The notes: generated by a model from the sequence alone, not told the origin. 55,554 nt of DNA from Ilumatobacteraceae bacterium (GCA_016463775.1 JAEMQQ010000005.1:1-55554), one strand, 5' to 3'; shown: positions 17,594 through 27,445, counted from the first letter of the stretch. Numbers and translations are program-made.

Positions 17594-18304
17594 CTACGGC
17601 GCAATGGTCGTGGTGGTTGTCGTAGTCATGTCACTGGCGCGCTGGGCGAGCGCGGCAGCAATCTCTAGGTATGTCTTCGTTCGCACCTCATGACCGAGCG
17701 GGGTGAGATGGATCTTGTCAGGGTCGATGACCTTGGGGTTGCTCTTGGCGACCTCCGCCCAGTCGAACACACTCGCCAACGGGTAGTTCGCCAGCACTTG
17801 GGCCACGGCTGCGTTGAATCGCTGTGACTGCCGCACGGTGCTGGCCGAGTCGATGCGATGCACGTTCACCCAGGCAACGGGCACGTTGCCGATGGTGGTC
17901 ATCAGTTCCTGAATCAGGGCGACGTATTCGCGTCGCTTGGTGAGTATTGCCACGTCGTTCGTGCCGAGCGCGACAATCACCGCAGTGGGTCGCACACCGT
18001 CGACAACCAGTTGCTTGAGTGCGGCATTCCCTGAATACCGCGTGGAGGTACCACCGCTGATACGTCGACCCCAGCGACTGTCAACGAGCACCACCTCAAA
18101 GTTCTTGGCGGCTGCCAGACGGGTCTGGCTTTTGGAGAAATAATTCGTACCCCACGTCAGGCTGTCGCCCAGCACGAGCAATGTGGTTTGCGGTTGTGGT
18201 GCAACGGCGCTGGCAACCTGGCTCACCACGCCAGTCACACCCAGGCACAACGCCACCACCAAGGCGGCGACCGCCTGTCGCGCTTCCCGATAACGGGGTG
18301 TCAC
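17594..18304 (-). CDS. Exported SGNH/GDSL hydrolase
   Basis: The product is 236 residues with an N-terminal signal peptide or anchor ('AVAALVVALCLGVTGVVSQVASA'). SGNH blocks are visible: 'VLGDSLTWGT' (block I Ser), Gly in the 'RRISGGTS' region, 'VALGTNDVA' (block III Asn) and 'DPDKIHLTPLGH' (block V Asp/His). It is probably an extracytoplasmic esterase or acetylhydrolase on cell-wall or surface glycan; the substrate is unknown. The C-terminus ends in a run of seven threonines. The ATG at 18304 overlaps the manA stop by 4 nt, so it is third in a proS-manA-SGNH operon. Confidence 0.82.
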   Translation of the reverse strand: MTPRYREARQAVAALVVALCLGVTGVVSQVASAVAPQPQTTLLVLGDSLTWGTNYFSKSQTRLAAAKNFEVVLVDSRWGRRISGGTSTRYSGNAALKQLVVDGVRPTAVIVALGTNDVAILTKRREYVALIQELMTTIGNVPVAWVNVHRIDSASTVRQSQRFNAAVAQVLANYPLASVFDWAEVAKSNPKVIDPDKIHLTPLGHEVRTKTYLEIAAALAQRASDMTTTTTTTIAP

Positions 18305-19332
18305 GCACTCACCGAGTACAGCGTTGCGGTGCCATCGAGCGCCACCGACTCACCAGCCGAAAGATACGCCGCAGCGCCACGGGTGAGTGGCCCGGCCCGA
18401 CCCGACGTGCACACCAACATGGTGTGTTGCCTGTTGGCGGTGAGCGCAAATGCACCGTTCACTTCGTGGCGCATCACGCTGAATGGGGCCGGGCAGCGGT
18501 ACGCCGTGGTGAGATCTGAGATTCGTTCGGTTGTCACCCGCCCCTCATCGGTCGATGTGAGGTTGGCAATCGAGAGGAACTCGGGCAGATCCACGTGTTT
18601 TTTGGTGAAGGCGGCCCGGATCACATTGTCTGAACTGCCCTGCACCTCGAGCGCAACCCCCGACAAATAGGCGTGCACACAACCAGCATCGAGGTACAGC
18701 GCCTCACCGGGGCTGAGTCGCACGTGATGCATGAGAAGGGCAACGCTCACCCGTGAATCATCGTGGTGTTCTGCGAGTTTGTTCATTGCTCGGGATGGCG
18801 ATGGCGGTGGTGCGAAGGGTGAACCCGTCAAGATGGCGCGCACCGTGTCGCCCACACCATGACGCTCGACGTGCTCGGCAATATCTCGCGCGCCGGCTGT
18901 CGTGCACTGTCGGACGGCGTCGGCGGCCGAAACGAAACCACACAGTGCGTCGAAAGTATTGAGTGCCACGACCATCTCGGGTTTGGGTTGGTCATCTCCG
19001 TACACCCGATGCGGGGCCTCAAGTGGCACGCCAGCGGTATTTTCACGGGCGAACCCGCTTGCTGCCTGTGCGGCTGATGGATGTATCTGCAGAGAGAGTG
19101 GCTGCGCGGCGGCCAACAGTTTTACGATGAACGGCAGTTCGCCGACTTCATCCGAAAGATACGACGGTGCCGGCAGGTGCAGACTCTCGTCGACTTGTGC
19201 CACTCCATGTGGATGTGTTCCGAACCAAATTTCGGCCCATGGTCGTCCGTCGCCCGTGACATCGAGCAATTCCGGCAGGGCAAAGCGATCACCCCAGGCG
19301 TAATGCTGGACGGCCCCTTTTAAGCGGAGCAT
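18301..19332 (-). CDS. manA: Mannose-6-phosphate isomerase, class I
   Basis: The product is 343 residues. The type I phosphomannose isomerase fold is shown by 'YAWGD' near the N-terminus, '[21 protein letters not shown]' with Gln/His zinc ligands, 'KPEMVVAL' carrying the Glu ligand, and a later '[13 protein letters not shown]' with the His ligand. It interconverts fructose-6-P and mannose-6-P for GDP-mannose and glycans. The start lies 13 nt inside the end of proS. Confidence 0.93.
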   Translation of the reverse strand: MLRLKGAVQHYAWGDRFALPELLDVTGDGRPWAEIWFGTHPHGVAQVDESLHLPAPSYLSDEVGELPFIVKLLAAAQPLSLQIHPSAAQAASGFARENTAGVPLEAPHRVYGDDQPKPEMVVALNTFDALCGFVSAADAVRQCTTAGARDIAEHVERHGVGDTVRAILTGSPFAPPPSPSRAMNKLAEHHDDSRVSVALLMHHVRLSPGEALYLDAGCVHAYLSGVALEVQGSSDNVIRAAFTKKHVDLPEFLSIANLTSTDEGRVTTERISDLTTAYRCPAPFSVMRHEVNGAFALTANRQHTMLVCTSGRAGPLTRGAAAYLSAGESVALDGTATLYSVSA

Positions 19333-21089
19333 GTGATGATGTGCTGTGCCGCCTGCGTAATCGGCACCTCGGTTGTGGTGCCTGCGATGCGGTCGCGAAT
19401 CTCCAGCACACCTGTGGCGACCCCGCGCCCGACGATGACGATCATCGGCATCCCGAGCAACTCGGCATCCTTGAAGCGCACGCCTGGTGACACACCATCT
19501 CGATCATCGAGCAGCACGTGCAGACCTGCCGCTGCGAGTTCGGCTGCCAATTGTTCGGCTGTGGGCGCCGTTTCGTCCCCGCGTTTACCGGCAATCACGA
19601 TGTGCACGTCCATCGGCGCCACGCTGCGCGGCCAACGCAGGCCGATGTCATCGTGGTGGGCTTCGGCGATCGCCGCCACCGCCCGTGAAACACCGACGCC
19701 GTACGAACCCATCGTTACGACCCGCTGTTTGCCCTTGTCGTCGAGCACGTTGAGCCCGAGCACCTCGGCGTACTTGCGCCCGAGTTGAAATACGTGCCCC
19801 ATTTCGATGCCACGCTCGATGCGCAGATGTGCGCCGCACTCCGGGCAGGCATCGTTGTCCCGCACGTCGGCGACATCAGCGACACCATCGGCCGTAAAGT
19901 CACGATCACACACGAGGTGCACCACATGGTGACCTGGTGTATCGGCACCCGTCACCCAGGCGCTACCGCGCACGACACGAGGGTCGAGCAGATAACGAAT
20001 GCCGAGTGGTTTGTCGGCCCCCAGCGCTGCTGGCCCGATGTACCCCTTCGCCAAGTTGGGTCGCGCCGCGAAGTCGCCTTCACCGAATGGCTCCACTTCG
20101 AGCGGCGACATGAGTGCCTCGAGTCGTTTCATATCGACGTCGCGATCACCGGGCACGCCGATGGCGAGTGGGGTCCGTGTGCCGTCGGGGTTGCGCAACA
20201 TCACCAGCACGTTCTTCAACGTGTCGCCAGCCGCCCAAGGGGAAGATGGGCGACGCAGGTCGTCGCGGGAATTCAACAAATCGACGAGCGTTTGAATCGT
20301 CGGGGTATTCGGCGTATCAACGACCAGTGCGGGGGGAGTGCCGGCTGCATCAACGGGTGCCGGCGTGCCGATGCGCACCGCCTCGGTGTTGGCGCGATAT
20401 TCGCATCCACTGCACCGCACGAATGAGTCTTCACCGGAGACCGATGGGGCGAGGAATTCCTCGGATGCCGAACCACCCATCGCCCCCGACATTGCCTTCA
20501 CGATCACGGTGTCAAGACCGAGGCGGGCAAAGATCTTCACGTAGGCGCCGCGGTGGGCGTCATAACTACGTTGCAGTCCTTCGTCATCGAGGTCGAAGCT
20601 GTACGAATCTTTCATCAAAAACTCGCGCCCCCGCAGCAAGCCGGCGCGTGGTCGTGCCTCGTCGCGATACTTGGTTTGAATTTGATACAGCCACAGGGGC
20701 AAATCTTTGTAACTGCTGTACAGGTCTTTGACGAGCAGCGTGAACATTTCCTCGTGGGTGGGGCCGAGCAGGTAGTCGACGCCACGGCGGTCTTGCAGAC
20801 GAAACAAGTTGGGGCCATAGTCGGTCCAGCGCCCGGAGGCTTCGTAGGGTTCGCGTGGCAACAGGGCGGGGAAGTGCACTTCTTGTGCGCCGATGGCGTT
20901 CATTTCCTCGCGCACGATGTGTTCGACGCGGTGCAAGACGCGTAAACCGAGCGGTAGCCAGGTGAAGCCACCGGGTGCGGCACGGCGGATGTATCCAGCC
21001 CGCAGCAGCAGGCGATGACTCGGGATTTCGGCCTCGGCCGGGTCGTCACGCAGTGTGCGCACGAAGAGCGTTGACAAACGATGAATCAC
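19320..21089 (-). CDS. proS: Prolyl-tRNA synthetase
   Basis: The product is 589 residues of the bacterial-type class II ProRS. Motif 2 ('[21 protein letters not shown]') and motif 3 lie on either side of the insertion (editing) domain, and an anticodon-binding domain follows ('[13 protein letters not shown]...'). The start is GTG (complement of 21087-21089) with no evident Shine-Dalgarno, so a leaderless message is possible. It is divergent from the rimP-nusA-infB operon. Confidence 0.96.
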   Translation of the reverse strand: MIHRLSTLFVRTLRDDPAEAEIPSHRLLLRAGYIRRAAPGGFTWLPLGLRVLHRVEHIVREEMNAIGAQEVHFPALLPREPYEASGRWTDYGPNLFRLQDRRGVDYLLGPTHEEMFTLLVKDLYSSYKDLPLWLYQIQTKYRDEARPRAGLLRGREFLMKDSYSFDLDDEGLQRSYDAHRGAYVKIFARLGLDTVIVKAMSGAMGGSASEEFLAPSVSGEDSFVRCSGCEYRANTEAVRIGTPAPVDAAGTPPALVVDTPNTPTIQTLVDLLNSRDDLRRPSSPWAAGDTLKNVLVMLRNPDGTRTPLAIGVPGDRDVDMKRLEALMSPLEVEPFGEGDFAARPNLAKGYIGPAALGADKPLGIRYLLDPRVVRGSAWVTGADTPGHHVVHLVCDRDFTADGVADVADVRDNDACPECGAHLRIERGIEMGHVFQLGRKYAEVLGLNVLDDKGKQRVVTMGSYGVGVSRAVAAIAEAHHDDIGLRWPRSVAPMDVHIVIAGKRGDETAPTAEQLAAELAAAGLHVLLDDRDGVSPGVRFKDAELLGMPMIVIVGRGVATGVLEIRDRIAGTTTEVPITQAAQHIITCSA

Positions 21090-21102
21090 GCAGAAATAAG
21101 GT
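21071..21102 (+). promoter_or_regulatory. Possible promoter for the rimP leader
   Basis: TTGACA at 21071-21076 is a perfect -35 match, inside the first codons of proS on the other strand. The best -10 candidates are AAATAA (21094-21099, 17-nt spacer, poor match) or TAAGGT (21097-21102, TANNNT pattern but a 20-nt spacer). It would start a transcript that meets the terminator at 21163-21190. Confidence 0.3.
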
Positions 21103-21162
21103 TACTTCGCAGGGCTATCATGGGTATGTCCTTGTACGTTCAGCATGAATGCAGTCCGCGAA

Positions 21163-21190
21163 GGCGTGGGTCACCCCCACGCCTTTTTTT
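21163..21190 (+). terminator. Intrinsic terminator upstream of rimP (leader attenuator or end of a short RNA)
   Basis: GGCGTGGG (21163-21170) pairs with CCCACGCC (21176-21183) in a perfect 8-bp stem with a 5-nt loop, followed by seven T (21184-21190). The orientation is plus. No gene ends on this strand upstream (proS runs the other way), so it must stop RNA started between proS and rimP, which makes it a leader attenuator or the end of a small RNA. Confidence 0.8.
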
Positions 21191-21259
21191 GACTCGTGAA
21201 GCGAACAAAGGATGAGCGTGCCAGCCGATAGCAGAACACATGGAAGCGAGGTAGTAACG

Positions 21260-21802
21260 ATGACCAACGACACCGTCATTGAACGAGTCCGCTTGCTTGC
21301 TGCCCCGATCATCGCCGACCTCGGCCTGGAGATGTACGACCTAGAAATGGTCTCTGGCGTCCTGCGGCTCAGCATCGACACCCGCCCAGGCCAACCAGCC
21401 GGCGTCACCCTGGAAAATATTGCACTCGTGAGCCGTTTGGTGTCTCGTGAACTCGATCACAACGACCCCATGCCGGGTCGGTACACCCTCGAAGTCACGA
21501 GCCCGGGCCTCGAGCGCCCCTTGCGCACACCGCAGCACTTTCAACGTGAAGTCGACAAGGTCGTGTCGGTGCGTCTGCATCGCGCCATCGATGGCCGACG
21601 CCGCTTGCAGGGTGTGCTCCTGCGCGCCAACGAACGCGACATCGTCGTGTGTCTTGACGACACAGGCACCGAAATGTCGGTGGCGCACGACGACATCGAA
21701 CGCGCCCGCACCGTGTTCGTCTGGGGAAGTGCAGCCGAGAAGTCCACCAAATCTAAAAAGAAGTCGTCTACCGAGCCACTGAACAAGGAGATTGCGTCAT
21801 GA
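21260..21802 (+). CDS. rimP: Ribosome maturation factor RimP
   Basis: The product is 180 residues from ATG 21260, which has GAAGCGAGG about 10 nt upstream; the frame is open back to 21212 but without better support. It has the two RimP domains: N-terminal 'LLAAPIIADLGLEMYDLEMV' with 'SRLVSRELDHNDPMPGRY' and 'LEVTSPGLERPL', then an SH3-like part. A Lys/Ser tail (about 160-180) is added. RimP aids 30S maturation. The stop overlaps the nusA start. Confidence 0.93.
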   Translation: MTNDTVIERVRLLAAPIIADLGLEMYDLEMVSGVLRLSIDTRPGQPAGVTLENIALVSRLVSRELDHNDPMPGRYTLEVTSPGLERPLRTPQHFQREVDKVVSVRLHRAIDGRRRLQGVLLRANERDIVVCLDDTGTEMSVAHDDIERARTVFVWGSAAEKSTKSKKKSSTEPLNKEIAS

Positions 21803-22884
21803 ATCAAGCAGACATGAAAGAAGCAATTCGAATGATCGCCGCAGATCGCGGGCTTTCGGTCGACTCATTGCTGCAGGTGCTCGTCGAAGCGCTGGCCACG
21901 GCGTATAAAAAGCGCCCCGGTGCCGCCGAAGAAGTCATCGTCGGCCTCAACCCCGACTCGATGGAAATGACCTTCACGGCCTACGACCTCGATGGCGAAG
22001 GTGCGTGGATCAACGAGCGTGATGACACCCCGAGCCGTGACGAGTTGGGCCGCATCGCCGCATCCACGTTCCGTGCGGTGCTCAGCCAGCGCATTCGTGA
22101 AGTGGAATACCAGGGCAAGTACGACCAGTTCCGCAACAAAGAAGGCGAAATCGTTGCTGGACGCATTCGTCTGATGCCGGATCGCAACTCCGAGCGCAAG
22201 TACCTCATCATTGACATGAGCGGCGGCGAAGGCATCATGCCGCTCTCTGAGCAGGTGCCCAACGAACTGCGTGGTTCGACCGATGGCACCTTCAAGGTGT
22301 TCCTCGTCGAAGTGCGTCAAACCGAGCGTGGCCCGCAAGTCGTCGTCAGCCGCAGCCATCCAGGTTTGGTGTTCAAATTGTTCCAGATGGAAGTGCCCGA
22401 GATCGTGAGTGGCCAGGTGAGCATCATGGCGATCGCCCGTGAACCAGGTCAGCGCTGCAAGATTGCGGTGGCGTCGACCGATTCACGCATCGACCCGATC
22501 GGTGCCTGCGTCGGTGGCCGTGGCGACCGTGTGAAGCGCGTCGTCACCGAGTTGCGTGGCGAAAAAATCGACATCGTTACCTACAGCGAAGACAAGCGGG
22601 CGATGATCATGAACGCCATGTCGCCAGCAAAGGTCACCGACGTGCAAATCAGCGAAGATGGCACCCAAGCCGATGTCATCGTGCCCGACTTCCAGTTATC
22701 GCTGGCGATCGGTCGTGCGGGTATCAATGCCAAACTTGCTGCACAGCTGTGTGGTTTGCGTCTCGACGTGAAGAGCGAAAGTGAAGCTGCCGGTCTCACG
22801 GTAGAAAATACCGCTGCACCTGTATCGGCTGCGCCCGTATCGGCTGCACCAGTGTCTGATACTCCGGGTGGCGCGACCGCTTGA
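21799..22884 (+). CDS. nusA: Transcription termination/antitermination factor NusA
   Basis: The product is 361 residues. An N-terminal RNAP-binding domain (1-115) is followed by S1 ('GEIVAGRIRLMPD'), KH1 ('SRSHPGLVFKLF...'; 'CVGGRGDRVK') and KH2 ('LAIGRAGINAKLAAQL'). The acidic C-terminal repeats of E. coli NusA are absent, as usual outside proteobacteria; instead there is a short tail with the pentapeptide A-A-P-V-S three times. It modulates pausing and termination. It is coupled to rimP (ATGA) and to infB (TTGA). Confidence 0.96.
   Translation: MNQADMKEAIRMIAADRGLSVDSLLQVLVEALATAYKKRPGAAEEVIVGLNPDSMEMTFTAYDLDGEGAWINERDDTPSRDELGRIAASTFRAVLSQRIREVEYQGKYDQFRNKEGEIVAGRIRLMPDRNSERKYLIIDMSGGEGIMPLSEQVPNELRGSTDGTFKVFLVEVRQTERGPQVVVSRSHPGLVFKLFQMEVPEIVSGQVSIMAIAREPGQRCKIAVASTDSRIDPIGACVGGRGDRVKRVVTELRGEKIDIVTYSEDKRAMIMNAMSPAKVTDVQISEDGTQADVIVPDFQLSLAIGRAGINAKLAAQLCGLRLDVKSESEAAGLTVENTAAPVSAAPVSAAPVSDTPGGATA
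22813..22857 (+). repeat. Three 15-nt tandem repeats in the 3' end of nusA
   Basis: Three imperfect 15-nt units (22813-22827, 22828-22842, 22843-22857) encode the pentapeptide Ala-Ala-Pro-Val-Ser/Ser-like three times in the C-terminal tail of NusA. Unit sequences differ mainly at third codon positions, suggesting an old in-frame duplication. Confidence 0.8.
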
Positions 22885-25724
22885 GCAAAAACGTTCGTAT
22901 TCCAGCGCTCGCCAAAGAGCTCGGCATGACCTCCAAAGAGGTCATCGACCTGTGTGCAAAAATCGGCGTCGGTGCCCTGAAGCCCGGGTCGAGCATGGTC
23001 GATGCACAAGCCGATCGCGTGCGACGTCATGCCGAAGAGCAAGGCCTGAAGCGCGACCCAATCGTCGAGAAACCCAAGCGAGTAAAAAAAGTCGCGACTG
23101 ACGACGTCGACCCGCCTGCACCCAAGCCGGCTGCAAAAAAAGCGGCAAGTGCCGGCGCAAAGAAGGCCCCCGCAACCTCGACGCAGAGCACGACGGCACC
23201 CGTCGCACCAGTTACACCCGTCGTACCAGTCGTGTCGGTGGCGCCTGCTGCGTCAATCCCCACGCCACCACCGATGATCGTTTCGCCCCAACCGACCGCA
23301 CCCGCCACGGTTGCCCCGGCAGCCTCAGCAACACCAGCAGCGCCACCAGTTGCGCCAGTCTCTGCCACCCCACCCGTGTCACCCGTATCACCCGTGTCAC
23401 CGGCGCCACGCGTCGTGTCGTCACGCCCCGGCAACTCCATCACTAATCGGGTTCCAACGACACGTCCACTTGGTACCGCTCCAGGTACCCCACCAACGTC
23501 GGGTACGCCTGCATCGACTGGCCCCCGCACCGTGCCGGCCGGTGGCCGCACGATTCCGCCGCCACCAGGTGGCAGCCGACCCCCCGTGCAGCCAGCCCGT
23601 CGTCCGCCTGGCGATGCGCGCGGCCCACGTCCGGGTGGCCCGGCGCGCCCAAGCCCGGCAGGTCGCATGGGTCGTTTTTCTTCGGCCAGCCTCGGTCGCA
23701 CGGCGCCGCGTCCGACTGGTGTCGGCCCACGTCCAGGTGCACCTGGTGCTGCCCGTCCGGGTGGTGGCCGCGGCTCTGGTCTTGGTCGCCAGGTTGGCGG
23801 CCCGCAAGGTCGCGGGCCGAACGCACGTGGTGGTGGCAATCGTCGTGGAACGCGCAAAAAAACGCGTGAGCAAAAACGCAAGGATATGGAGCAGCTGCAG
23901 GCGCTGTCGCCCACGCAGTACGCGCCAAGCAACGCCCCGATTCCCGAAGGCCCAATCGTCGTCGAGCGCAGCTCGTCAGCCCAGACCTTTGCCCCGAAAC
24001 TCAACCGTGGTGCTGCCGATGTCGTTCGTTTCTTGCTCGAGCAGGGCGAAATGGTCACCGCCACGATGTCGCTGGCCGACGAACAAATGGAATTGTTCGC
24101 CCTCGAAGTTGGTGCCGAACTCATCCTCGTCGATCCAGGTCAGCAAGAAGAGATGGAACTGCAGGCGCTGTTTGACGACTCAGACGATGCCGACGAAGCA
24201 CAGCAGTCGGCTCGCCCACCGATCGTCACGATCATGGGTCACGTCGATCACGGTAAAACCACGCTGCTCGACCGAATTCGTTCGGCCAATGTGGTCGCCG
24301 GTGAAGCGGGTGGCATCACCCAGCACATCGGCGCCTATCAGGTCGAGAAATCTGGCAAGCTCATCACCTTTATCGACACGCCTGGTCACGCCGCGTTCAG
24401 CAAGATGCGGGCGCGTGGTGCCGGCGTCACCGACATCGTGGTGCTCGTTGTCGCCGCCGACGACGGTGTGATGCCCCAAACGCTCGAGGCCATCAGCCAC
24501 GCGCGTGCCGCCGATGTACCGATCATCGTGGCCATCAACAAGATCGACAAAGACAACGCCGACGTGCAGCGCACGATGTCGGCCATCGCCGAACAAGAAC
24601 TCGTGCCCGAACAATGGGGTGGCGACACGATCATGGTCGAAATGTCGGCCCAGCAGGGTTTGGGCATCGACGACTTGCTCGAGCAGTTGCTGGTGGTCGC
24701 CGAAGTAGAAGAACTCACCGCCAACGCCACAGGTCGCGCCAAGGGTTTCGTGCTCGAAGCGCAACTCGACGTGGGTCGCGGTCCGGTGGCGACCGTGCTC
24801 GTCGACAAGGGCACGCTCAAAGTTGGCGACCCGATGGTGGCCGGTGCTGCGTGGGGTCGTGTGCGTGCGATCATCAACGACCGTGGCGAACAAATCAAAG
24901 AAGCTGGTCCGTCGGCCCCCGTGCAAATCCTCGGTCTTTCAGCCGTGCCGCAAGCCGGTGACGACTTCCGTATCGCTCCAGACGACCGCACGGCCCGCAC
25001 TGTCGCCGATTCACGTGCGCAGCGCCAGCGCTTGCTCGCCCAGCGTGGCGATGCCCGCATGCAAAAGGGCGTCAAGTTGGAAGATATCTTCACGCAAATT
25101 CAGGCCGGCGAAACCGCCACGCTCAACTTGCTGATCAAAGCCGACGTGCACGGTTCGCTCGAAGCCGTCACCGAGAGCGTGCGAAAACTGCAGCGTGACG
25201 AAGTCAAGGCGGCGTTCGTGCATCGCGCCGTTGGCTCCATCACCGAAAACGACATCACGTTGGCGGCAACGACGAACGCCACGATCATCGGCTTCAACGT
25301 GCGCCCAGACCGCAAAGCGCGCGAACTTGCCGAAACCGAAAACGTCGAGATTCGTACCTACGAGGTCATCTACAAACTGATCGAAGACATCGAGCAGGCC
25401 ATGAAGGGTCTGCTCGCCCCCGAGTTCGAAGAAGTGGTCACCGGCGAAGCCGAGGTGCGCGAACTCTTCCGGGCGCCGAAAGTCGGGGCAATCGCTGGTT
25501 GCTTCGTACGTTCGGGTGTCATTGCTCGTGGCTCAAAAGTTCGCTTCTTGCGCGACGGTGTCATCATCTGGAAGGGTGCCGTCAACACGTTGCGTCGCTT
25601 CAAAGACGACGTCAAAGAAGTCCGTGAAGGCTTCGAGTGCGGTATCTCGCTCACCGACTTCCAAGACCTGAAGCAGGGTGACGTGATCGAAACGTACGAC
25701 CTGCGTCAAATCGAGCGCGAATAA
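22881..25724 (+). CDS. infB: Translation initiation factor IF-2
   Basis: The product is 947 residues. Domains in order: IF2N at 1-50 ('RIPALAKELGMTSKEVIDL'), a long Pro/Ala/Val- then Gly/Arg-rich linker (about 60-335), a second IF2N-like segment (about 370-430), and the G domain with GHVDHGKTT near 452-460, 'DTPGHAAFS' and 'NKID', then domains II-IV. It places initiator tRNA on the 30S subunit and promotes 50S joining. The start is TTG 22881, overlapping the nusA stop. The ylxR gene usually found between nusA and infB is missing. Confidence 0.96.
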   Translation: MSKNVRIPALAKELGMTSKEVIDLCAKIGVGALKPGSSMVDAQADRVRRHAEEQGLKRDPIVEKPKRVKKVATDDVDPPAPKPAAKKAASAGAKKAPATSTQSTTAPVAPVTPVVPVVSVAPAASIPTPPPMIVSPQPTAPATVAPAASATPAAPPVAPVSATPPVSPVSPVSPAPRVVSSRPGNSITNRVPTTRPLGTAPGTPPTSGTPASTGPRTVPAGGRTIPPPPGGSRPPVQPARRPPGDARGPRPGGPARPSPAGRMGRFSSASLGRTAPRPTGVGPRPGAPGAARPGGGRGSGLGRQVGGPQGRGPNARGGGNRRGTRKKTREQKRKDMEQLQALSPTQYAPSNAPIPEGPIVVERSSSAQTFAPKLNRGAADVVRFLLEQGEMVTATMSLADEQMELFALEVGAELILVDPGQQEEMELQALFDDSDDADEAQQSARPPIVTIMGHVDHGKTTLLDRIRSANVVAGEAGGITQHIGAYQVEKSGKLITFIDTPGHAAFSKMRARGAGVTDIVVLVVAADDGVMPQTLEAISHARAADVPIIVAINKIDKDNADVQRTMSAIAEQELVPEQWGGDTIMVEMSAQQGLGIDDLLEQLLVVAEVEELTANATGRAKGFVLEAQLDVGRGPVATVLVDKGTLKVGDPMVAGAAWGRVRAIINDRGEQIKEAGPSAPVQILGLSAVPQAGDDFRIAPDDRTARTVADSRAQRQRLLAQRGDARMQKGVKLEDIFTQIQAGETATLNLLIKADVHGSLEAVTESVRKLQRDEVKAAFVHRAVGSITENDITLAATTNATIIGFNVRPDRKARELAETENVEIRTYEVIYKLIEDIEQAMKGLLAPEFEEVVTGEAEVRELFRAPKVGAIAGCFVRSGVIARGSKVRFLRDGVIIWKGAVNTLRRFKDDVKEVREGFECGISLTDFQDLKQGDVIETYDLRQIERE

Positions 25725-25748
25725 TCACCGAGACGAAAAGAGGGCAGC

Positions 25749-26387
25749 GTGGCTGATCTTCAGTTTTACTTCGACCCAATTTGTCCGTGGGCCTACCTCA
25801 CCTCTCGCTGGGTAACAGAAGTGCAACACCAACGTGGTTACGAAGTGTCCTGGAAGTTCATTTCGTTGTTCATGATCAACAGCGACCGGGGCTACGGCGC
25901 CGACGCCCAACGGCACATCGACGGCCACCTGTTGGGCCTGCATGCGTTGCGGGTGGCGAGTGCTGCTCGGGCGTCAGCCGGCAACGAAGCCGTGGCGGCG
26001 GTGTACACGGCGCTTGGTCAAGCGATTCATGTCGACAAGCGCCGCCCGACAGAGGTAGCGGGAATGAAGGATTTCACGCGCGAAGTGCTCAGCGCTGCAG
26101 GGCTCAACCCGCAGTGGGCCGACAGTGCCACTGACGAACTGCACGACGAAGTCATTCGCCACGAAACCACCCACGCGTTGAGCCTCACCGGCAAAGACGT
26201 CGGTACCCCGATTCTCGTCTTCAACCCCGACACCGCGAGGCCATCCAGCTTTTTTGGTCCGGTAATTTCGGCGATTCCGCGCGGTGCTGAAGCACTGCGG
26301 TTGTGGGATGCAGTCGAAACCCTGGCGACCACGTCGGGCATGGCCGAACTGAAACGTTCACTGCGCAGCGCACCAAGTTTCGACTGA
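25749..26387 (+). CDS. DsbA-fold protein related to mycothiol-dependent nitroreductase (Rv2466c family)
   Basis: The product is 212 residues. 'FDPICPWAYLTSRW' at the N-terminus and 'FFGPVISAIPRG' plus 'LKRSLRSAP.FD' at the C-terminus align with M. tuberculosis Rv2466c as I remember it. That enzyme uses a CPWC site and mycothiol to reduce nitro compounds and disulfides in the cytosol. Here the second Cys is Ala (Cys12-Pro-Trp-Ala15), so a monothiol mechanism is expected. GTG 25749 is preceded by AAAAGAGGG. It follows infB by 24 nt, where rbfA would usually be found. Confidence 0.8.
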   Translation: MADLQFYFDPICPWAYLTSRWVTEVQHQRGYEVSWKFISLFMINSDRGYGADAQRHIDGHLLGLHALRVASAARASAGNEAVAAVYTALGQAIHVDKRRPTEVAGMKDFTREVLSAAGLNPQWADSATDELHDEVIRHETTHALSLTGKDVGTPILVFNPDTARPSSFFGPVISAIPRGAEALRLWDAVETLATTSGMAELKRSLRSAPSFD

Positions 26388-26401
26388 CCTACGCTGACGA
26401 C

Positions 26402-27445
26402 ATGCAAGTTGTCTACACACCGAAGCACCTGCTGCACGACCCAGCAACAGAAATCGAATCCTCCACGACGCATTCACCCTTTGAGCACACGGGTCGCGCC
26501 GAAACCATCAAAGCTTCGTTGGCTGCCGACCCACAATTTGCCCTTCGCCTGCCGACCGAGCACGGTTTGTCACCCATCACGGCGGTGCACGACGAGGGCC
26601 TCGTCAACTTTCTTTCGGTCGCGTGGGCCGAGTACCAACAAGTTGTCGGTGACCGCCGCGAAGTGGTGCCCGACATGTTTTATCGGGACGAATTGCGCAA
26701 CCACATGGGTGGCACCTCTGAACCGGCATCGATCACCGCGCGACTCGGTTGGTGGTGTTTTGAGACCACCACACCGTTGACACAAGGCACGTACACCGCG
26801 GCGCGCGCAGCAGTCGACACCGCACTCACCGCAACCGACGTCGTGCTTGCTGGTGAGCGTGCGGCGTACGGGTTGTGTCGGCCGCCAGGGCATCACGCCA
26901 CCCGTAATTTGTACGGTGGCTACTGCTTTTTCAACAATGCAGCCATCGCCGCCCACGACATCGTCGCCCGCACGGGTGGCAAGGTGACGGTGCTCGACGT
27001 CGATTACCACCACGGCAACGGCACCCAAGAAATTTTTTATGACCGCGACGACGTGCAGTATGTCTCGCTGCACGGCGACCCGCGCCGCGCCTACCCGTAC
27101 TTCACCGGCCATGCCGACGAAACCGGCACCGGTCGCGGGCTCGGCTCAACGTTCAATATTCCGCTGGCCAAGCGCACCGCCGATGACGACTACATCGCGG
27201 CACTCGCAGTGTGCGCCGAAAAGATTGCCGCATTCAAACCAACCGCCCTGATCGTCTCGCTTGGTCTCGACACCTTCATCACCGATCCGATCGCCGACTT
27301 GTCGGTGACCACCGAAGGGTTCGCGCGCAGCGGTGCGCTACTCGCCCAACTCGGGCTGCCAACCGTGGTGCTACAAGAAGGCGGCTACGACGTTGCCGCC
27401 CTTGGTCGTAACGTGCACGCCTGGCTCACGGGCTTTGGCGTCTAG
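26402..27445 (+). CDS. Histone-deacetylase-superfamily enzyme, acetylpolyamine amidohydrolase type
   Basis: The product is 347 residues from ATG 26402, close to the length of bacterial acetylpolyamine amidohydrolases (about 340). Catalytic-site features are 'RPPGHHA' (general-base His164/His165), 'YCFFNNAAIAA', zinc ligands Asp201 and His203 in 'DVDYHHGNG', the third in 'LGLDTF' (Asp290), and 'QEGGY' with the transition-state Tyr. Family members remove acetyl groups from polyamines, acetoin-related compounds or acyl-lysine; polyamine use is the best guess. It starts 14 nt after the DsbA-fold gene. Confidence 0.87.
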   Translation: MQVVYTPKHLLHDPATEIESSTTHSPFEHTGRAETIKASLAADPQFALRLPTEHGLSPITAVHDEGLVNFLSVAWAEYQQVVGDRREVVPDMFYRDELRNHMGGTSEPASITARLGWWCFETTTPLTQGTYTAARAAVDTALTATDVVLAGERAAYGLCRPPGHHATRNLYGGYCFFNNAAIAAHDIVARTGGKVTVLDVDYHHGNGTQEIFYDRDDVQYVSLHGDPRRAYPYFTGHADETGTGRGLGSTFNIPLAKRTADDDYIAALAVCAEKIAAFKPTALIVSLGLDTFITDPIADLSVTTEGFARSGALLAQLGLPTVVLQEGGYDVAALGRNVHAWLTGFGV

